Below, piece after piece: positions 26,977 to 36,328 of a DNA stretch of 64,000 nucleotides. The DNA is taken from assembly GCA_026387935.1 (NCBI GenBank), contig JAPLKU010000003.1:1-64000 (forward strand), in the 5' to 3' direction. Below the pieces are notes generated by a model, which saw only the letters and a list, made by a program, of their open reading frames with translations, had not been told where the DNA came from and did not search any database. Each line of letters opens with the position of its first letter. The stretch's first letter is position 1. Source of the DNA: Gemmatimonadota bacterium (lineage in GTDB: Bacteria > Gemmatimonadota > Gemmatimonadetes > Gemmatimonadales > Gemmatimonadaceae). Both the position numbers and the translations under genes were made by a program.

Positions 26977-28086
26977 CTATAACAGTCCGGGCGGCGTCCT
27001 TCCATGAAGGAACGGTAACGTAGGCCGCGCGATGCCATAGCCCTGCGCGTAGGTCGCGCCGTTGTCGCGGACCCACGCAAGTTCGTCATCCGTTTCCACA
27101 CCCTCTGCAATGCTTTCGATGCCGAGCGCGTGCGCGATCTCGAGCGTCTTCGTCGTGATCAGAGCCTTGTACGAGTCCGTGGTAACGCCGTGGATCAACT
27201 CCATGTCGAGCTTGATGAAGTCCGGACGCAGCTGGTGCAGCAGGTTCAGGCCTGAATACCCGGCGCCCACGTCGTCGAGCGCAACACGAAAGCCGGCGTC
27301 GCGATGCGTGCCGAGCAACCGTTGCAACGCGCTGAGGTCGTGCGCCTGGTCTGATTCGATAATCTCGAAGACGATGCGCTCATGCGGAATCCCCGCCTCG
27401 TCAATGAAGGCAATCGTTTCGCCCAGGCTCGACATCGGATCTTCGACGGCACTCGGCGTCACGTTGATAAACAGGTTTTCCGAAATGCCGTCAATAACCA
27501 TCCGGTTCACCGCCGCCTTGCGGGCCGCGATCTCCAGGCGGTTGAGCATCCCGCAACCGCGCGCCGCATCGAAAAGGTAAATCGGATGGATGACGGACTC
27601 GTCCCGCGCGATACCGCGCAGCAGCGCCTCGCGCGCGAACACACGGGTGGGCGCGTCGCAGTGCACAATTTTCTGTAGGACGCTGGTGTAACGCTCTTCA
27701 TCGAGCAGTTCGTGCAGCCAGTTCGACTCGGCGACCTGTGCGAACTGTGCGTAGCTCTTCACCTTCGGGAAGTCCGCGGTGGTGAGATCACCGGAATCAG
27801 CCTTGTAGAGTACGCGCACTGATTCCGACTCGGCGTGCGTCAACCCGCGCCGCAGCGGCATGACCATCGCGCGCATCGTGGGCCAGTCCATCCGGGCAAC
27901 GATGCAGTCGCCATCCTCGACCTCATATTGCGTGCCGAACCGCTCCAGCACCCCGCGCGTTTTTTCGCGCGCCGGTGCCGACGGACACCAGAGGTACAGC
28001 GTCCCCTCAGGCGTGAGCGACTGTCCGGAAGAGTCGCGGTGCGTCGCCGCCTGGCGGGACTGGTGCGTGAGTGGGTTCATCGACAT
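26977..28086 (-). CDS. EAL-domain c-di-GMP phosphodiesterase
   Basis: 369 residues from the ATG at 28086 (a GTG at 28146 is the other option). The N-terminal 120 residues have no recognised fold but contain LYLWCPSAPAREKTRGVLERFG, perhaps a degenerate receiver or sensor. The EAL domain (about 140-365) carries the full catalytic set: REALLRG, FINVTP, FEIIESD, LDDVGAGYSGL, DFIKLD, IAEGVET and YAQGYGIARP. It should hydrolyse cyclic-di-GMP in the cytoplasm. It is the second EAL protein within 4 kb, and no GGDEF cyclase is seen in the window. A strong terminator lies between it and the M14 peptidase gene upstream. Confidence 0.9.
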   Translation of the reverse strand: MSMNPLTHQSRQAATHRDSSGQSLTPEGTLYLWCPSAPAREKTRGVLERFGTQYEVEDGDCIVARMDWPTMRAMVMPLRRGLTHAESESVRVLYKADSGDLTTADFPKVKSYAQFAQVAESNWLHELLDEERYTSVLQKIVHCDAPTRVFAREALLRGIARDESVIHPIYLFDAARGCGMLNRLEIAARKAAVNRMVIDGISENLFINVTPSAVEDPMSSLGETIAFIDEAGIPHERIVFEIIESDQAHDLSALQRLLGTHRDAGFRVALDDVGAGYSGLNLLHQLRPDFIKLDMELIHGVTTDSYKALITTKTLEIAHALGIESIAEGVETDDELAWVRDNGATYAQGYGIARPTLPFLHGRTPPGLL

Positions 28087-28174
28087 GTCCGTACGAGGAC
28101 GATCAACGTGCGAGTTCGCACCGGCAAGTGCAGTGACTCTTGACACGAGAACGCAAGCAAATTGTGGACAAACA

Positions 28175-28208
28175 GAGAGCGGGCACCCGACTTCGGGTGC
28201 CCGCTCTC
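28175..28208 (-). terminator. Strong hairpin terminator
   Basis: A perfect 15-bp stem (GAGAGCGGGCACCCG and complement) with loop ACTT lies 31 bases after the stop codon of the minus-strand M14 peptidase gene and upstream of the EAL gene. It is the obvious terminator of the peptidase transcript, although the following T-run is weak. Confidence 0.75.
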
Positions 28209-28239
28209 ACACACTGTCCATCAACTGCTCACCAACTCG

Positions 28240-31113
28240 CTACGGAACGATATTCGGCCGGCCGTCGCCAACAATGGAATTGAACAGCAACTTGAACGTC
28301 GCCGCCGGCTGCGCACGGAAGGTGATTTCGGGTCCGAACATGAAGACCGTGCCCTGTCCGTACTTGCCTTCGGCCATCGCCACGCCGCCGTCGAGATAGT
28401 TCTGGCCCCAGGCCCAACCGCTCTTCAGCGGCGCGGGGTTGTCGAACCACGCGATTGCCTTCACACCCTTGAGCGCCGCGTCCGGACCAAGACGCAACAC
28501 CGGGCTGTTGTCATAGAACACAGGGCCACGCGCATCCTGGCCCTTTGCGGCCAGTGAGGTCGTGTCGTACGCAACTTCGAGAATCGAGCCCGGCACGTAG
28601 AACTTCTCGCCCGCCAGCGGCGTCGTGCCTGTGCCCGTCGGCGTGCGTTCTACGAGATGGCTCGTCACCGGAAAGCCAAACTGCTGCGCCGCGTTGATCG
28701 ACGACGGTCCGATCGCGACCAGACGGCCACCCTGTGAAACGAACTCCTTGAGCTTCGTGATAGTTGCCGGCGACACGTTGCCGACCATCGCCGCAAACTC
28801 GCTCGGCGTTTCCGCCGCGCCGCCGCGTCCACCACCGCCGCCACCACCACCGCCGCGGCCGCCGCGACCACCACCCGCGCCGGCGACTGCCGGAATGGAG
28901 TTCTCAGGGAAGATCAGCACGTCGAACTTCGCGCGGAGGTTTCCCGCGTCGAGTTCAGGCGGATACACAACCTTGAACGGCATTTCGTACTGCTCGAAGA
29001 GCCAGCGCATGTGGCCGCTCGGCATCGATCCGCCGAAACGATCCCACAGGCCGATACGAACGGCCGGCACCTTCGACGACGTGGTCGACAGGTCGCTCGC
29101 CAGGGCAAACGTCACGCCGAGGTCAGCGGCTGACTTCTGCACCACCGGCGTGCTCTTCGCATTCGCCGGGATATAGAACGAACCGGCCGAGTACGACACG
29201 CCACCGATCGTCGTCGGACGGTCGAGTCGATAGACATCCGCACCGGCGGCCCAGAGCCGACTGACCGCATGGAACGCATCGTTCACCTTGGCCGAGACCA
29301 CCCAGCCGGCGCCCGTCGTCGCGACCGTCGTCGGGTCAGGCTTGATGCGATCGGTGAGTGGATCGATGCGCTTGAGCGGCCAGGCATCCGCACCACCATC
29401 GAGGAAGCGGTCGAACTTCACGCCCATCTGGATGGCCAGCGTGTACCCGGCATTGTCGTACGGCCGTGTGGGCGGCGCGCCGGGATATGCGAAGTCATTC
29501 GGGTGATCCTGCGGCTCGAACATGTCGAGCGCGTGGGCGCGGAAGGCCTGGTTGCTCTTCACGACGTACGAGCCAACCGGGTACTGCTTGCCGCCGGCCG
29601 AGAAGGCCGCCGTGGCGCGATGAATGATGATGCCAGCCTTCTGCAGCGAGACGAGGAACTTCTCGGCGGTCAGGAAGTCAGGCTGGTTGCTCGGCAGGAT
29701 GAACGCCCGCGGCACGCGGTTCGCCGGATTGCGGAAGTTCTCCGTGAACTGCTCCTTGGTGCCCCCACCGCCGCGACCACCGAAATCGGCGGCTGCAAAC
29801 GCATCGAGCGGCGCCGCACCACGGCCGCCGCGGCCAGCGCCCGCCGGATTCATCTTGGCCTGTGCATCGGCCAGGACCTTGGGCGTCACAATCCAGTCGT
29901 CCTTCGAGCCGCGCTCAATCATGTCGCGACCCATGCGATAGAAGTTCCAGAGGTACGCATCGCGGTTGCGCGACGCGAGATCCAGAATCGCCTTGTTTGC
30001 TGTGACTGAGTAGTCGATCGACTGACGGAAGTGCCAGGTCTGGAACGGCTCGACCGGGTACGTGTAATCGGCGAAGCGCAGCTGGCGTTCCGCGACGAAC
30101 GGAATCGTCATCGGCGTGGGACTGCCGATCGTCTCCGTGAGAATGCCGATCATGTTATGGAAATAGGCCATCGTCCGGAGGCCGCCGTTCCACCATGTGG
30201 AATACGACGACATCGAGCGTGATACGACGCCCGGCTTATGCTCGAGTTCGGCACGCGCGTGAATCGCCGCACCGACGATGTCGATACCGGTGATGATCGA
30301 TTCGTGGAAGTAGTAGTTGGCCGGATCGCGGAACGGCGGCGAGAACATCACGGCGCCGGCCGGACCGGTCTGGTGATGGTTGTACATGATCTGCGGATAC
30401 CAGGTCAGGTACATCCACTTGTTCATGTTCGTGCTTTCATTCTGGTTCGCGATGTAAAAGTCGCGATTATTGTCATGGCCGACGTACTTCTGGTAGAGCG
30501 TCGGTGTGTTGAGGTTCTTCTTCGCGTTGTCCGGTTCCTTGTTGTACCAGTCGGCTTCGAGCTCCATGCCATCCGGATTCGCGTGGACGAACACGATGAT
30601 CACGTCCTTGAGGATGCGGTTCGTTTCCTCATCCGTCCCGGCGATCATCTGGAAGCTCGTCTCGATCAGCTGGTTGGCGCCGAGCACTTCGCTTGCATGC
30701 AGGCCGCCGTCAATCCACACCACTGCTTTGCCGTCCTTGGCGAACTGCTTCGCGGTGGCCTCATCGATCTCGGCGTACGCGAGCTTCTTCACCATGTCGC
30801 GGTACTTGGCCAGCTGCTTCATGTTTTCAGGGCTCGACACAATCATCGAAAGCTGTGGACGCCCTTCGGCCGTGAGGCCGATGGTGTCGAGCTTCGCCCG
30901 CGGCGATTCCTTGGCGATCTTCTGCCAGTAGCCGGTGAACTGGGTGTAGTTCGGGAGCCAGTAATCGTCGCCGATGTTGTGGCCGAAGAACTCCTTGGGG
31001 GTCGTGATCTTCTGCGCGGCCGCTTCCGTGGTCGAAAGTCCGACCACCAAGAACGCGACCATACCGAACGTCAGGAACGCCTGGATCCGGCGGAGGAGTG
31101 CTACTCGCTGCAT
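28240..31113 (-). CDS. Secreted M14-family zinc carboxypeptidase
   Basis: 957 residues, much longer than a single M14 domain. A signal peptide (FLTFGMVAFLVVGLSTTEAAAQ) is followed by an M14 domain (about 50-370). The zinc motif HxxE is in GGLHASEV, the third ligand is probably in MYNHHQTGP, and the catalytic glutamate is in GILTETIGSP. The large C-terminal part (about 480-950) resembles a class-I-amidotransferase-like or PIG-L-associated fold (KFDVLIFPENSIP), with a Gly-rich linker near 800. This architecture is known for big secreted M14 peptidases of soil bacteria. It would degrade peptides outside the cytoplasm. It is transcribed away from the M24 peptidase gene, which shares the same intergenic region. 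Confidence 0.9.
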   Translation of the reverse strand: MQRVALLRRIQAFLTFGMVAFLVVGLSTTEAAAQKITTPKEFFGHNIGDDYWLPNYTQFTGYWQKIAKESPRAKLDTIGLTAEGRPQLSMIVSSPENMKQLAKYRDMVKKLAYAEIDEATAKQFAKDGKAVVWIDGGLHASEVLGANQLIETSFQMIAGTDEETNRILKDVIIVFVHANPDGMELEADWYNKEPDNAKKNLNTPTLYQKYVGHDNNRDFYIANQNESTNMNKWMYLTWYPQIMYNHHQTGPAGAVMFSPPFRDPANYYFHESIITGIDIVGAAIHARAELEHKPGVVSRSMSSYSTWWNGGLRTMAYFHNMIGILTETIGSPTPMTIPFVAERQLRFADYTYPVEPFQTWHFRQSIDYSVTANKAILDLASRNRDAYLWNFYRMGRDMIERGSKDDWIVTPKVLADAQAKMNPAGAGRGGRGAAPLDAFAAADFGGRGGGGTKEQFTENFRNPANRVPRAFILPSNQPDFLTAEKFLVSLQKAGIIIHRATAAFSAGGKQYPVGSYVVKSNQAFRAHALDMFEPQDHPNDFAYPGAPPTRPYDNAGYTLAIQMGVKFDRFLDGGADAWPLKRIDPLTDRIKPDPTTVATTGAGWVVSAKVNDAFHAVSRLWAAGADVYRLDRPTTIGGVSYSAGSFYIPANAKSTPVVQKSAADLGVTFALASDLSTTSSKVPAVRIGLWDRFGGSMPSGHMRWLFEQYEMPFKVVYPPELDAGNLRAKFDVLIFPENSIPAVAGAGGGRGGRGGGGGGGGGRGGAAETPSEFAAMVGNVSPATITKLKEFVSQGGRLVAIGPSSINAAQQFGFPVTSHLVERTPTGTGTTPLAGEKFYVPGSILEVAYDTTSLAAKGQDARGPVFYDNSPVLRLGPDAALKGVKAIAWFDNPAPLKSGWAWGQNYLDGGVAMAEGKYGQGTVFMFGPEITFRAQPAATFKLLFNSIVGDGRPNIVP

Positions 31114-31250
31114 GATGGGGTGACTCCGATGGTGTTGTAGGCCGTGGCCGCAGGTGCCCCAGATGGTGGCACGAGAGCCCGGCGACTTACATTAGAATCT
31201 ACGGCGCCCAAGCGCCCTCCGCTGACCGTCCCAACCGATTCGAGGTACCC

Positions 31251-32783
31251 GTGAAACGGGATCGCCCCCTCCCCCGCACCGGCGTGCTCGTTCGTACCGC
31301 GCTGCTCGCCGTCGTCGTGGCCAGTGCTGTCGCTGCGCCGCTGAGCGCACCGCTTGGCGCGCAGATCTCACAAGCGGAATACGCCGCTCGCCGGACCGCG
31401 TTCACCTCACGCGTCAACGCCGACGGGGTGTACCTCGTGCTGGGCGGCGCCGAGCCGAAAGAGAACTACGAAAACTTCTGGCAGGCGCAGAACTTCCGAT
31501 ACCTGACGAGTTTTCTCGAGCCAGGCGCCGCGCTCGTCGTCGTGCGCAAGAATGGCCAGGATCATCCGACGCTCTTCGTCGAACCCAAGGATCCGGCGCA
31601 GGAAGTCTGGACTGGTGAACGGCTCGGTGTGCTGGGTGTGAAGACGCTCGGCATGGAGGGACGCGATGCCGCGTCGCTGCGCACTGTACTCGACTCGTTG
31701 CTCGCCGGCGGGATGACGCTCCACGTGGTCGGTGATTTCTCGCCCGGCGCTGGAGCCGATGTTCCGGGTGCCGCGGTACCGCGAACCGTTGACGACCAGC
31801 TTCTCGACGGCATCAAGGCGCGACACCGCGACATGAAAGTGGTGGACGCAACGCATGACGTGATGGTGCTGCGCGGCAAGAAGTCACCCGCTGAACTCGC
31901 ACTGATCCGCTCGGCAGCCAAGGTCAGCGCCGCGGCCCACAAGGAGGTGCTCGGCACGATCGCGCCGGGCATCAATGAGTTTGAAGTCCAGGCACTTGCT
32001 GAGTACACCTTCCGGCGAAATGGTGGCGACCGACCGTCGTACGGGTCCATCGTGGGCTCGGGACCGAACTCGACGACGTTGCATTACAATCGCGACGACC
32101 GCTTCATGAACAGCGGCGAAGTGGTCAACATGGACATGGCCACGTACTACGGCGGCTACTCCGCCGACGTGACGCGCACCGTTCCCGTGAACGGAAAGTT
32201 TTCCGCCGAGCAGCGCGCGGTGTATCAGATCGTGCTCGACGCGCAGGTGTCGGCGGAGCGGCAGATCAAGGTTGGACGCCCATTCAAGCAACTGAACGAC
32301 TCAGCGCTCTTCGTGCTGAAGACCGGCCTCGCGAAGCTCGGCCTCATCGAGTCGCCGGATGCGACGTATGAAGAGAATGGCCGGAAGGTGCCGCAGTACC
32401 GGCTCTATTACATGCATGGCCTCGGACATCCGATCGGGCTCGACGTGCACGATGTGGACGCGTACACGAGCGGCGGGTTAATCGAAGGGAGCGTCTTCAC
32501 GATCGAGCCCGGTGTCTACGTGCGCGCCAACACCGTCGAAATCATTCCGGATGTGCCGGCCAACGCAACCGCCCGCACGAAGCTCGCGCCGGCCGTGAAG
32601 AAGTACGCGAGCATCGGCGTGCGCATTGAGGACGACTACGTGGTCACCGCGTCGGGCTTCGACCGTATCAGTTCCGACGCACCACGTGAAATGGATGCCA
32701 TCGAAAAGGAGATGGCAAAACGCGCCGGAGTTTCTGCACGTGACGGCTCGACCATTGACGCCTACAAAAAAATCCGCCCATGA
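31251..32783 (+). CDS. Secreted Xaa-Pro aminopeptidase-like M24 metallopeptidase
   Basis: 510 residues from a GTG at 31251. A signal peptide (VRTALLAVVVASAVAAPLSAPLGAQ) shows export, unlike the cytoplasmic PepP of enterics. The creatinase/aminopeptidase-P N-domain (about 40-200) begins with YLVLGGAEPKENYENFWQ. The M24 pita-bread domain has the five metal ligands: Asp in VNMDMATYYGGYSADVTRTV (two), His in HGLGHPIGLDVHD, Glu in TIEPGVYV and Glu in GVRIEDDYVVT. It removes N-terminal residues preceding proline. A TAGAAT hexamer at 31193 is a possible -10. The next gene overlaps its stop codon by 4 bases. Confidence 0.92.
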   Translation: MKRDRPLPRTGVLVRTALLAVVVASAVAAPLSAPLGAQISQAEYAARRTAFTSRVNADGVYLVLGGAEPKENYENFWQAQNFRYLTSFLEPGAALVVVRKNGQDHPTLFVEPKDPAQEVWTGERLGVLGVKTLGMEGRDAASLRTVLDSLLAGGMTLHVVGDFSPGAGADVPGAAVPRTVDDQLLDGIKARHRDMKVVDATHDVMVLRGKKSPAELALIRSAAKVSAAAHKEVLGTIAPGINEFEVQALAEYTFRRNGGDRPSYGSIVGSGPNSTTLHYNRDDRFMNSGEVVNMDMATYYGGYSADVTRTVPVNGKFSAEQRAVYQIVLDAQVSAERQIKVGRPFKQLNDSALFVLKTGLAKLGLIESPDATYEENGRKVPQYRLYYMHGLGHPIGLDVHDVDAYTSGGLIEGSVFTIEPGVYVRANTVEIIPDVPANATARTKLAPAVKKYASIGVRIEDDYVVTASGFDRISSDAPREMDAIEKEMAKRAGVSARDGSTIDAYKKIRP

Positions 32784-33295
32784 GCCCAATCGTTCGCGCG
32801 ACCAGGCCACGGGCTCCCATTCCGCGCCGTCTACACCTGTTGCTTCGCGATGGCACGGCCATCGAGGGCACGGTGAAAGTCGGCGGTGACCAGTCGCTGG
32901 TCTCGTTCCTCAACAGCCGCTCGGGCTGGATGAGCGTCACGCAAGCGACGCGCACCAAGGACACCGAGCCCGCCGGTCATATGCTCGTTCAGCTCGAGCA
33001 CATCGTCATGGCGTCAGCGCCCGACGGCAAGCTGCAAGTGGCCTCGACGCCAATTGCCGGCGTGGACGAACGGATTGTGGAGGTCACACTGCTCGGCGGC
33101 CGCGCGGTGCGCGGCTATCTGCCAGTCGCTCCCGGCCAGCGCTTGAGCGATTGCGTGGCGGCGGCCGGACGTTTCATGGGCCTGACGCTCGCGCGACTCT
33201 ACCCTGAAGAACAAGATGTCGGCGACGTCGCCGTGCAGACCGCCTCACTTGCGATCGTGCGCGATTTGCACGCCGCCGCGCCTGAACCCGAATAG
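32780..33295 (+). CDS. Unknown 171-residue protein with internal duplication
   Basis: The ATG overlaps the stop codon of the M24 peptidase (ATGA), so the two are coupled. No signal peptide or membrane segment is seen. The protein contains two similar halves. Each starts with a beta-hairpin of the form LLLRDGTAIEGTV / VTLLGGRAVRGYL, continues through a central helix-like part (QSLVSFLNSRSGWMSV / QRLSDCVAAAGRFMGL), and ends with a strand before I/VxxA/V (HMLVQLEHIVMA / DVAVQTASLAIV). This suggests a duplicated small beta domain, perhaps Sm-like. No family name is offered. The amidohydrolase gene follows after 10 bases. Confidence 0.75.
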   Translation: MSPIVRATRPRAPIPRRLHLLLRDGTAIEGTVKVGGDQSLVSFLNSRSGWMSVTQATRTKDTEPAGHMLVQLEHIVMASAPDGKLQVASTPIAGVDERIVEVTLLGGRAVRGYLPVAPGQRLSDCVAAAGRFMGLTLARLYPEEQDVGDVAVQTASLAIVRDLHAAAPEPE

Positions 33296-33305
33296 TCAAC
33301 CGCAA

Positions 33306-34994
33306 ATGAATCGCCTTTCAATTGTCTCGTGCGCCCTGTTGGTCGCCGTACGCAGTGCGGCGCAGCAACCACAGCAGCCCGCCGACCTGATCGTCACCAA
33401 CGCGCGCATCTATACGGTAGACGATGCGCACCCCTTCGTGGCCGCCCTCGCGGTGCGCGGCGGCCGCATCGCGTTCGCTGGGGACGTACGAGGCGCGATG
33501 GCGTTGCGCGGCGCGCAAACACGCGTGCTCGATCTTGGCGGCCGCACGGTGATTCCCGGCATGGTGGACGCGCATGGCCATGTGTCCGGCCTCGGCGATG
33601 CGCTGGCGATCGTTGACCTCGTTGGCTCCACGAGTGTCGAGGATGTCGTCGCGCGCGTCGTGGCGAAGTCCGGCGGAACCTCCGCCGGGCAGTGGGTCGC
33701 GGGTCGCGGCTGGGACCAGAACCGATGGGGCGACACGCGCTTCCCTTCGCATGACAAGCTCTCGGCGGCGGTCCCGAATAATCCCGTCATCCTGACACGC
33801 ATTGACGGCCACGCCGTGTTCGCGAACAGAAAGGCGATGGAACTCGCGAGCATCACGTCGGCAACGAAGGACCCCGAGGGGGGCCAGATCATCCGCGATG
33901 CCTCGGGAAATCCCACTGGCGTGTTCGTGGACAACGCAATGGCGTTGGTTCGCGGAGTGATGCCTCCGCCAACGCGCGAGGAAGTGAAGCGTTCGGTGAT
34001 GGCCGCCATCGCCGAAGGACAGCGGTGGGGACTCACCGGCATGCATGACGCCGGCTCCGACGAGACGGTACTCAGCGTGTACGACGAACTGGGCAAGTCC
34101 GGCCGGATGAACTTCCGCATGTACGCGATGATCTCGGGCGGACGTACGGAATCGCCGATGCTCGACCGGTTGATCGCTGCCGGACCGAAGAGCGCACTGT
34201 ATGACGGCACGCTCTGGGTGCGCAGCATCAAGCTCTACTCCGACGGCGCGCTCGGTTCACGCGGCGCCGCGCTGCTCGATCCGTACAGCGACGACGCAAA
34301 GAACAACGGGTTGCTTGTGAGTGATCCGAAATTCATCGAGGCAATCGCGGTCAAGGCGCTCAAGGCTGGCTTCCAGGTCAACACACACGCCATTGGCGAT
34401 CGCGGCAATCGGGTCACGCTCGACGCCTACGAAGCCGCGCTCAAACAGGTACCGGTCGCGGACCATCGCTTTCGGATTGAGCATGCACAGATCCTGAACT
34501 ACGCCGACGTCCCGCGTTTCGCACAACTCGGCGTGATTCCCTCGATGCAGGCGAGCCATCAGACGAGCGACATGTACTGGGCCGGCACGCGGCTCGGCGT
34601 GCATCGCCTGCCGGGCGCCTATGCGTGGCGTGCCCTGCTGAACACGGGCGTCGTCATTCCCAACGGCAGTGACTTTCCGGTCGAGTACGTGAACCCGCTC
34701 ATCTCGTTCCATGCGGCGATCGCGCGGCAGGATGCGAACGACTGGCCTGCTGGCGGCTGGTACCCCGAACAGGCGATGACGCGCGAAGAAGCGCTCAAGG
34801 CGATGACCATCTGGCCGGCATACTCGGCATTTCAGGAGAAGGAGCTCGGATCATTGGCGCCGGGGAAGTACGCGGACTTCACGGTACTCGACCAGGACAT
34901 CATGCGGGTACCCGCGTCGCTCATTCTCAAAACGCATGTCGTGTCGACGTGGGTGGGCGGAAAGCCAGTCTACGAGGCGAAACTGACGCCCTGA
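33306..34994 (+). CDS. Secreted YtcJ-like metal-dependent amidohydrolase
   Basis: 562 residues. The ATG at 33306 gives a signal peptide (NRLSIVSCALLVAVRSAAQQ); the ORF-track start lies inside the previous gene. The amidohydrolase-3 fold is evident: LIVTNARIYTVDD and GGRTVIPGMVDAHGHVSG (metal-binding HxH), RGWDQNRWGDTRFP, LTGMHDAGSD, VNTHAIGDRGN (metal His), RIEHAQI (His) and GSDFPVE (Asp). YtcJ-like enzymes hydrolyse C-N bonds in cyclic amides or N-acyl compounds; the substrate is unknown. It is third in the run starting with the M24 peptidase, which hints at scavenging of peptides or amides outside the cytoplasm. Confidence 0.9.
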   Translation: MNRLSIVSCALLVAVRSAAQQPQQPADLIVTNARIYTVDDAHPFVAALAVRGGRIAFAGDVRGAMALRGAQTRVLDLGGRTVIPGMVDAHGHVSGLGDALAIVDLVGSTSVEDVVARVVAKSGGTSAGQWVAGRGWDQNRWGDTRFPSHDKLSAAVPNNPVILTRIDGHAVFANRKAMELASITSATKDPEGGQIIRDASGNPTGVFVDNAMALVRGVMPPPTREEVKRSVMAAIAEGQRWGLTGMHDAGSDETVLSVYDELGKSGRMNFRMYAMISGGRTESPMLDRLIAAGPKSALYDGTLWVRSIKLYSDGALGSRGAALLDPYSDDAKNNGLLVSDPKFIEAIAVKALKAGFQVNTHAIGDRGNRVTLDAYEAALKQVPVADHRFRIEHAQILNYADVPRFAQLGVIPSMQASHQTSDMYWAGTRLGVHRLPGAYAWRALLNTGVVIPNGSDFPVEYVNPLISFHAAIARQDANDWPAGGWYPEQAMTREEALKAMTIWPAYSAFQEKELGSLAPGKYADFTVLDQDIMRVPASLILKTHVVSTWVGGKPVYEAKLTP

Positions 34995-35023
34995 GTGGGG
35001 AATCTCAGCTGCGACGATTCGAT

Positions 35024-35926
35024 ATGCGAGTGATTTCTCTGCTGCCGAGTGCGACGGACGCGATCGTCGCACTGGGCGGTTTGGATGTACTGGTTGGCGT
35101 TTCGCACGCCTGCGATGCACCCAAATCGATTCCACGCGTGACGGCGCCCGCCGTGGACGCCACCGCAACGAGCGGTGCGATTGACGCCGCCGTTCGCGAG
35201 ATTGCCCAAGCGGGACGTCCGCTCTTTGCGCTCGACGAAGCGCGCATTGCTTCCCTCACACCCGACCTGATCATCACGCAGGCACTCTGCGACGTGTGCG
35301 CCGTGAGTGAGACGGACGTCCGCGCGCTCGCAGTGCGCATCGGCGGGCGCATCGCTCCGTCGCCGCGAGTCGTTTCCGTCTCCGGCTCAACCCTCGACAG
35401 TGTGTTCGCCGACATCACGACGATTGCCGCGGCCATCGCACTGAGCAGCGACGGCGACGCACTCCTCGCCGGACTCCGGCGCCGCATGCGCACGGTGCAT
35501 GACACGCTCAAGGCCGCCCGCGCGCCGCGCCCGCGCGTCGCGGTGCTGGAGTGGACCGACCCGCTCTACGCGGGTGGGCACTGGGTTCCCGAGCAGGTAG
35601 CGCGCGCGGGAGGCATCGACGTGCTCGCCACCGCTGGGACGCACTCCGTCGTCGTCACACCTCCGCAGCTTCGCGACGCAAACGCAGACATTCTACTGGT
35701 CGCGCCCTGCGGTTTTGGGATCGAGCGCGCCGCCGGCGAGGCGCGGAAGCTCGCTCGCACGCACGCCTGGCTGGCGAATACACAGATCTGGGCCCTCGAC
35801 GCGAACCGGCTGACGAGCCGGCCCGGACCGCACCTCGTGGATGGCATCGAGACCATGGCGCGCATTTTCGCGCCGTCGCTCTTTACCGCCGACGACTCCG
35901 CAGGTGCGAACCGAATCGCGGGCTGA
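35024..35926 (+). CDS. Periplasmic-binding-protein-fold protein, BtuF/cobalamin-binding type
   Basis: 300 residues of the helical-backbone metal-receptor family that includes BtuF (vitamin B12) and siderophore-binding proteins. It starts MRVISLLPSATDAIVALGGLDVLVGVSHACDAP, with the second motif LTPDLIITQALCDVCAVS and later EWTDPLYAGGHWVPEQVARAGG. No signal peptide is present at the ATG chosen (35024) or upstream, so this member may be cytoplasmic, as is seen for several cobalamin-binding proteins of this type. The cell has B12-dependent MetH, which fits a corrinoid role. No permease or ATPase gene lies next to it. The TauE/SafE gene is convergent, 7 bases away. Confidence 0.85.
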   Translation: MRVISLLPSATDAIVALGGLDVLVGVSHACDAPKSIPRVTAPAVDATATSGAIDAAVREIAQAGRPLFALDEARIASLTPDLIITQALCDVCAVSETDVRALAVRIGGRIAPSPRVVSVSGSTLDSVFADITTIAAAIALSSDGDALLAGLRRRMRTVHDTLKAARAPRPRVAVLEWTDPLYAGGHWVPEQVARAGGIDVLATAGTHSVVVTPPQLRDANADILLVAPCGFGIERAAGEARKLARTHAWLANTQIWALDANRLTSRPGPHLVDGIETMARIFAPSLFTADDSAGANRIAG

Positions 35927-35932
35927 CGATGG

Positions 35933-36295
35933 CTAGGCGGTCATCCAGAGGCGCGCGGCAACCAGCACGAGTAGCACGGCGAATCCGCGCTTCAGAATCG
36001 CGTCGGCCATCCCGAGCGAGAGCTGCGCGCCAAGAAAGCTGCCGACAAAGAGCCCGGCGGCGATCAGGAGCGACGCCCTCACGTTCACATTCCCCGCGCG
36101 CCAGTACGACAACGCCCCAAGCAGTGCCACGGGAAGGAGAAACACGCCCAGCGACGTTCCCGTCGCGAGCTTCTGCGGAAACTTCGCAAAGAACACGAGC
36201 ATCGGCACGATGACGATTCCACCGCCAATCCCGAACACTCCGCTGCAAATACCGGCTGCCAGGCCGATAAGCAGTAACACGACCGTTGGGTTCAC
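35933..36295 (-). CDS. TauE/SafE-family membrane protein (half-size)
   Basis: 120 residues with about four membrane helices. The N-terminal motif VLLLIGLAAGICSGVFGIGGGIVIVPMLVFF is the classic TauE/SafE repeat, and KLATGTSLGVFLLPVALLGALSYW follows as expected. Family members usually have two such repeats and 240-270 residues, so this is a single-repeat version that probably works as a dimer. The family exports sulfite or organosulfonates in some bacteria; the substrate here is unknown. The end is clean (stop at 35933), with no sign of truncation by frameshift. Confidence 0.9.
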   Translation of the reverse strand: MNPTVVLLLIGLAAGICSGVFGIGGGIVIVPMLVFFAKFPQKLATGTSLGVFLLPVALLGALSYWRAGNVNVRASLLIAAGLFVGSFLGAQLSLGMADAILKRGFAVLLVLVAARLWMTA

Positions 36296-36328
36296 ACTGC
36301 CTCCGTTGCCCTGCTTGAAAAAGCGCCG

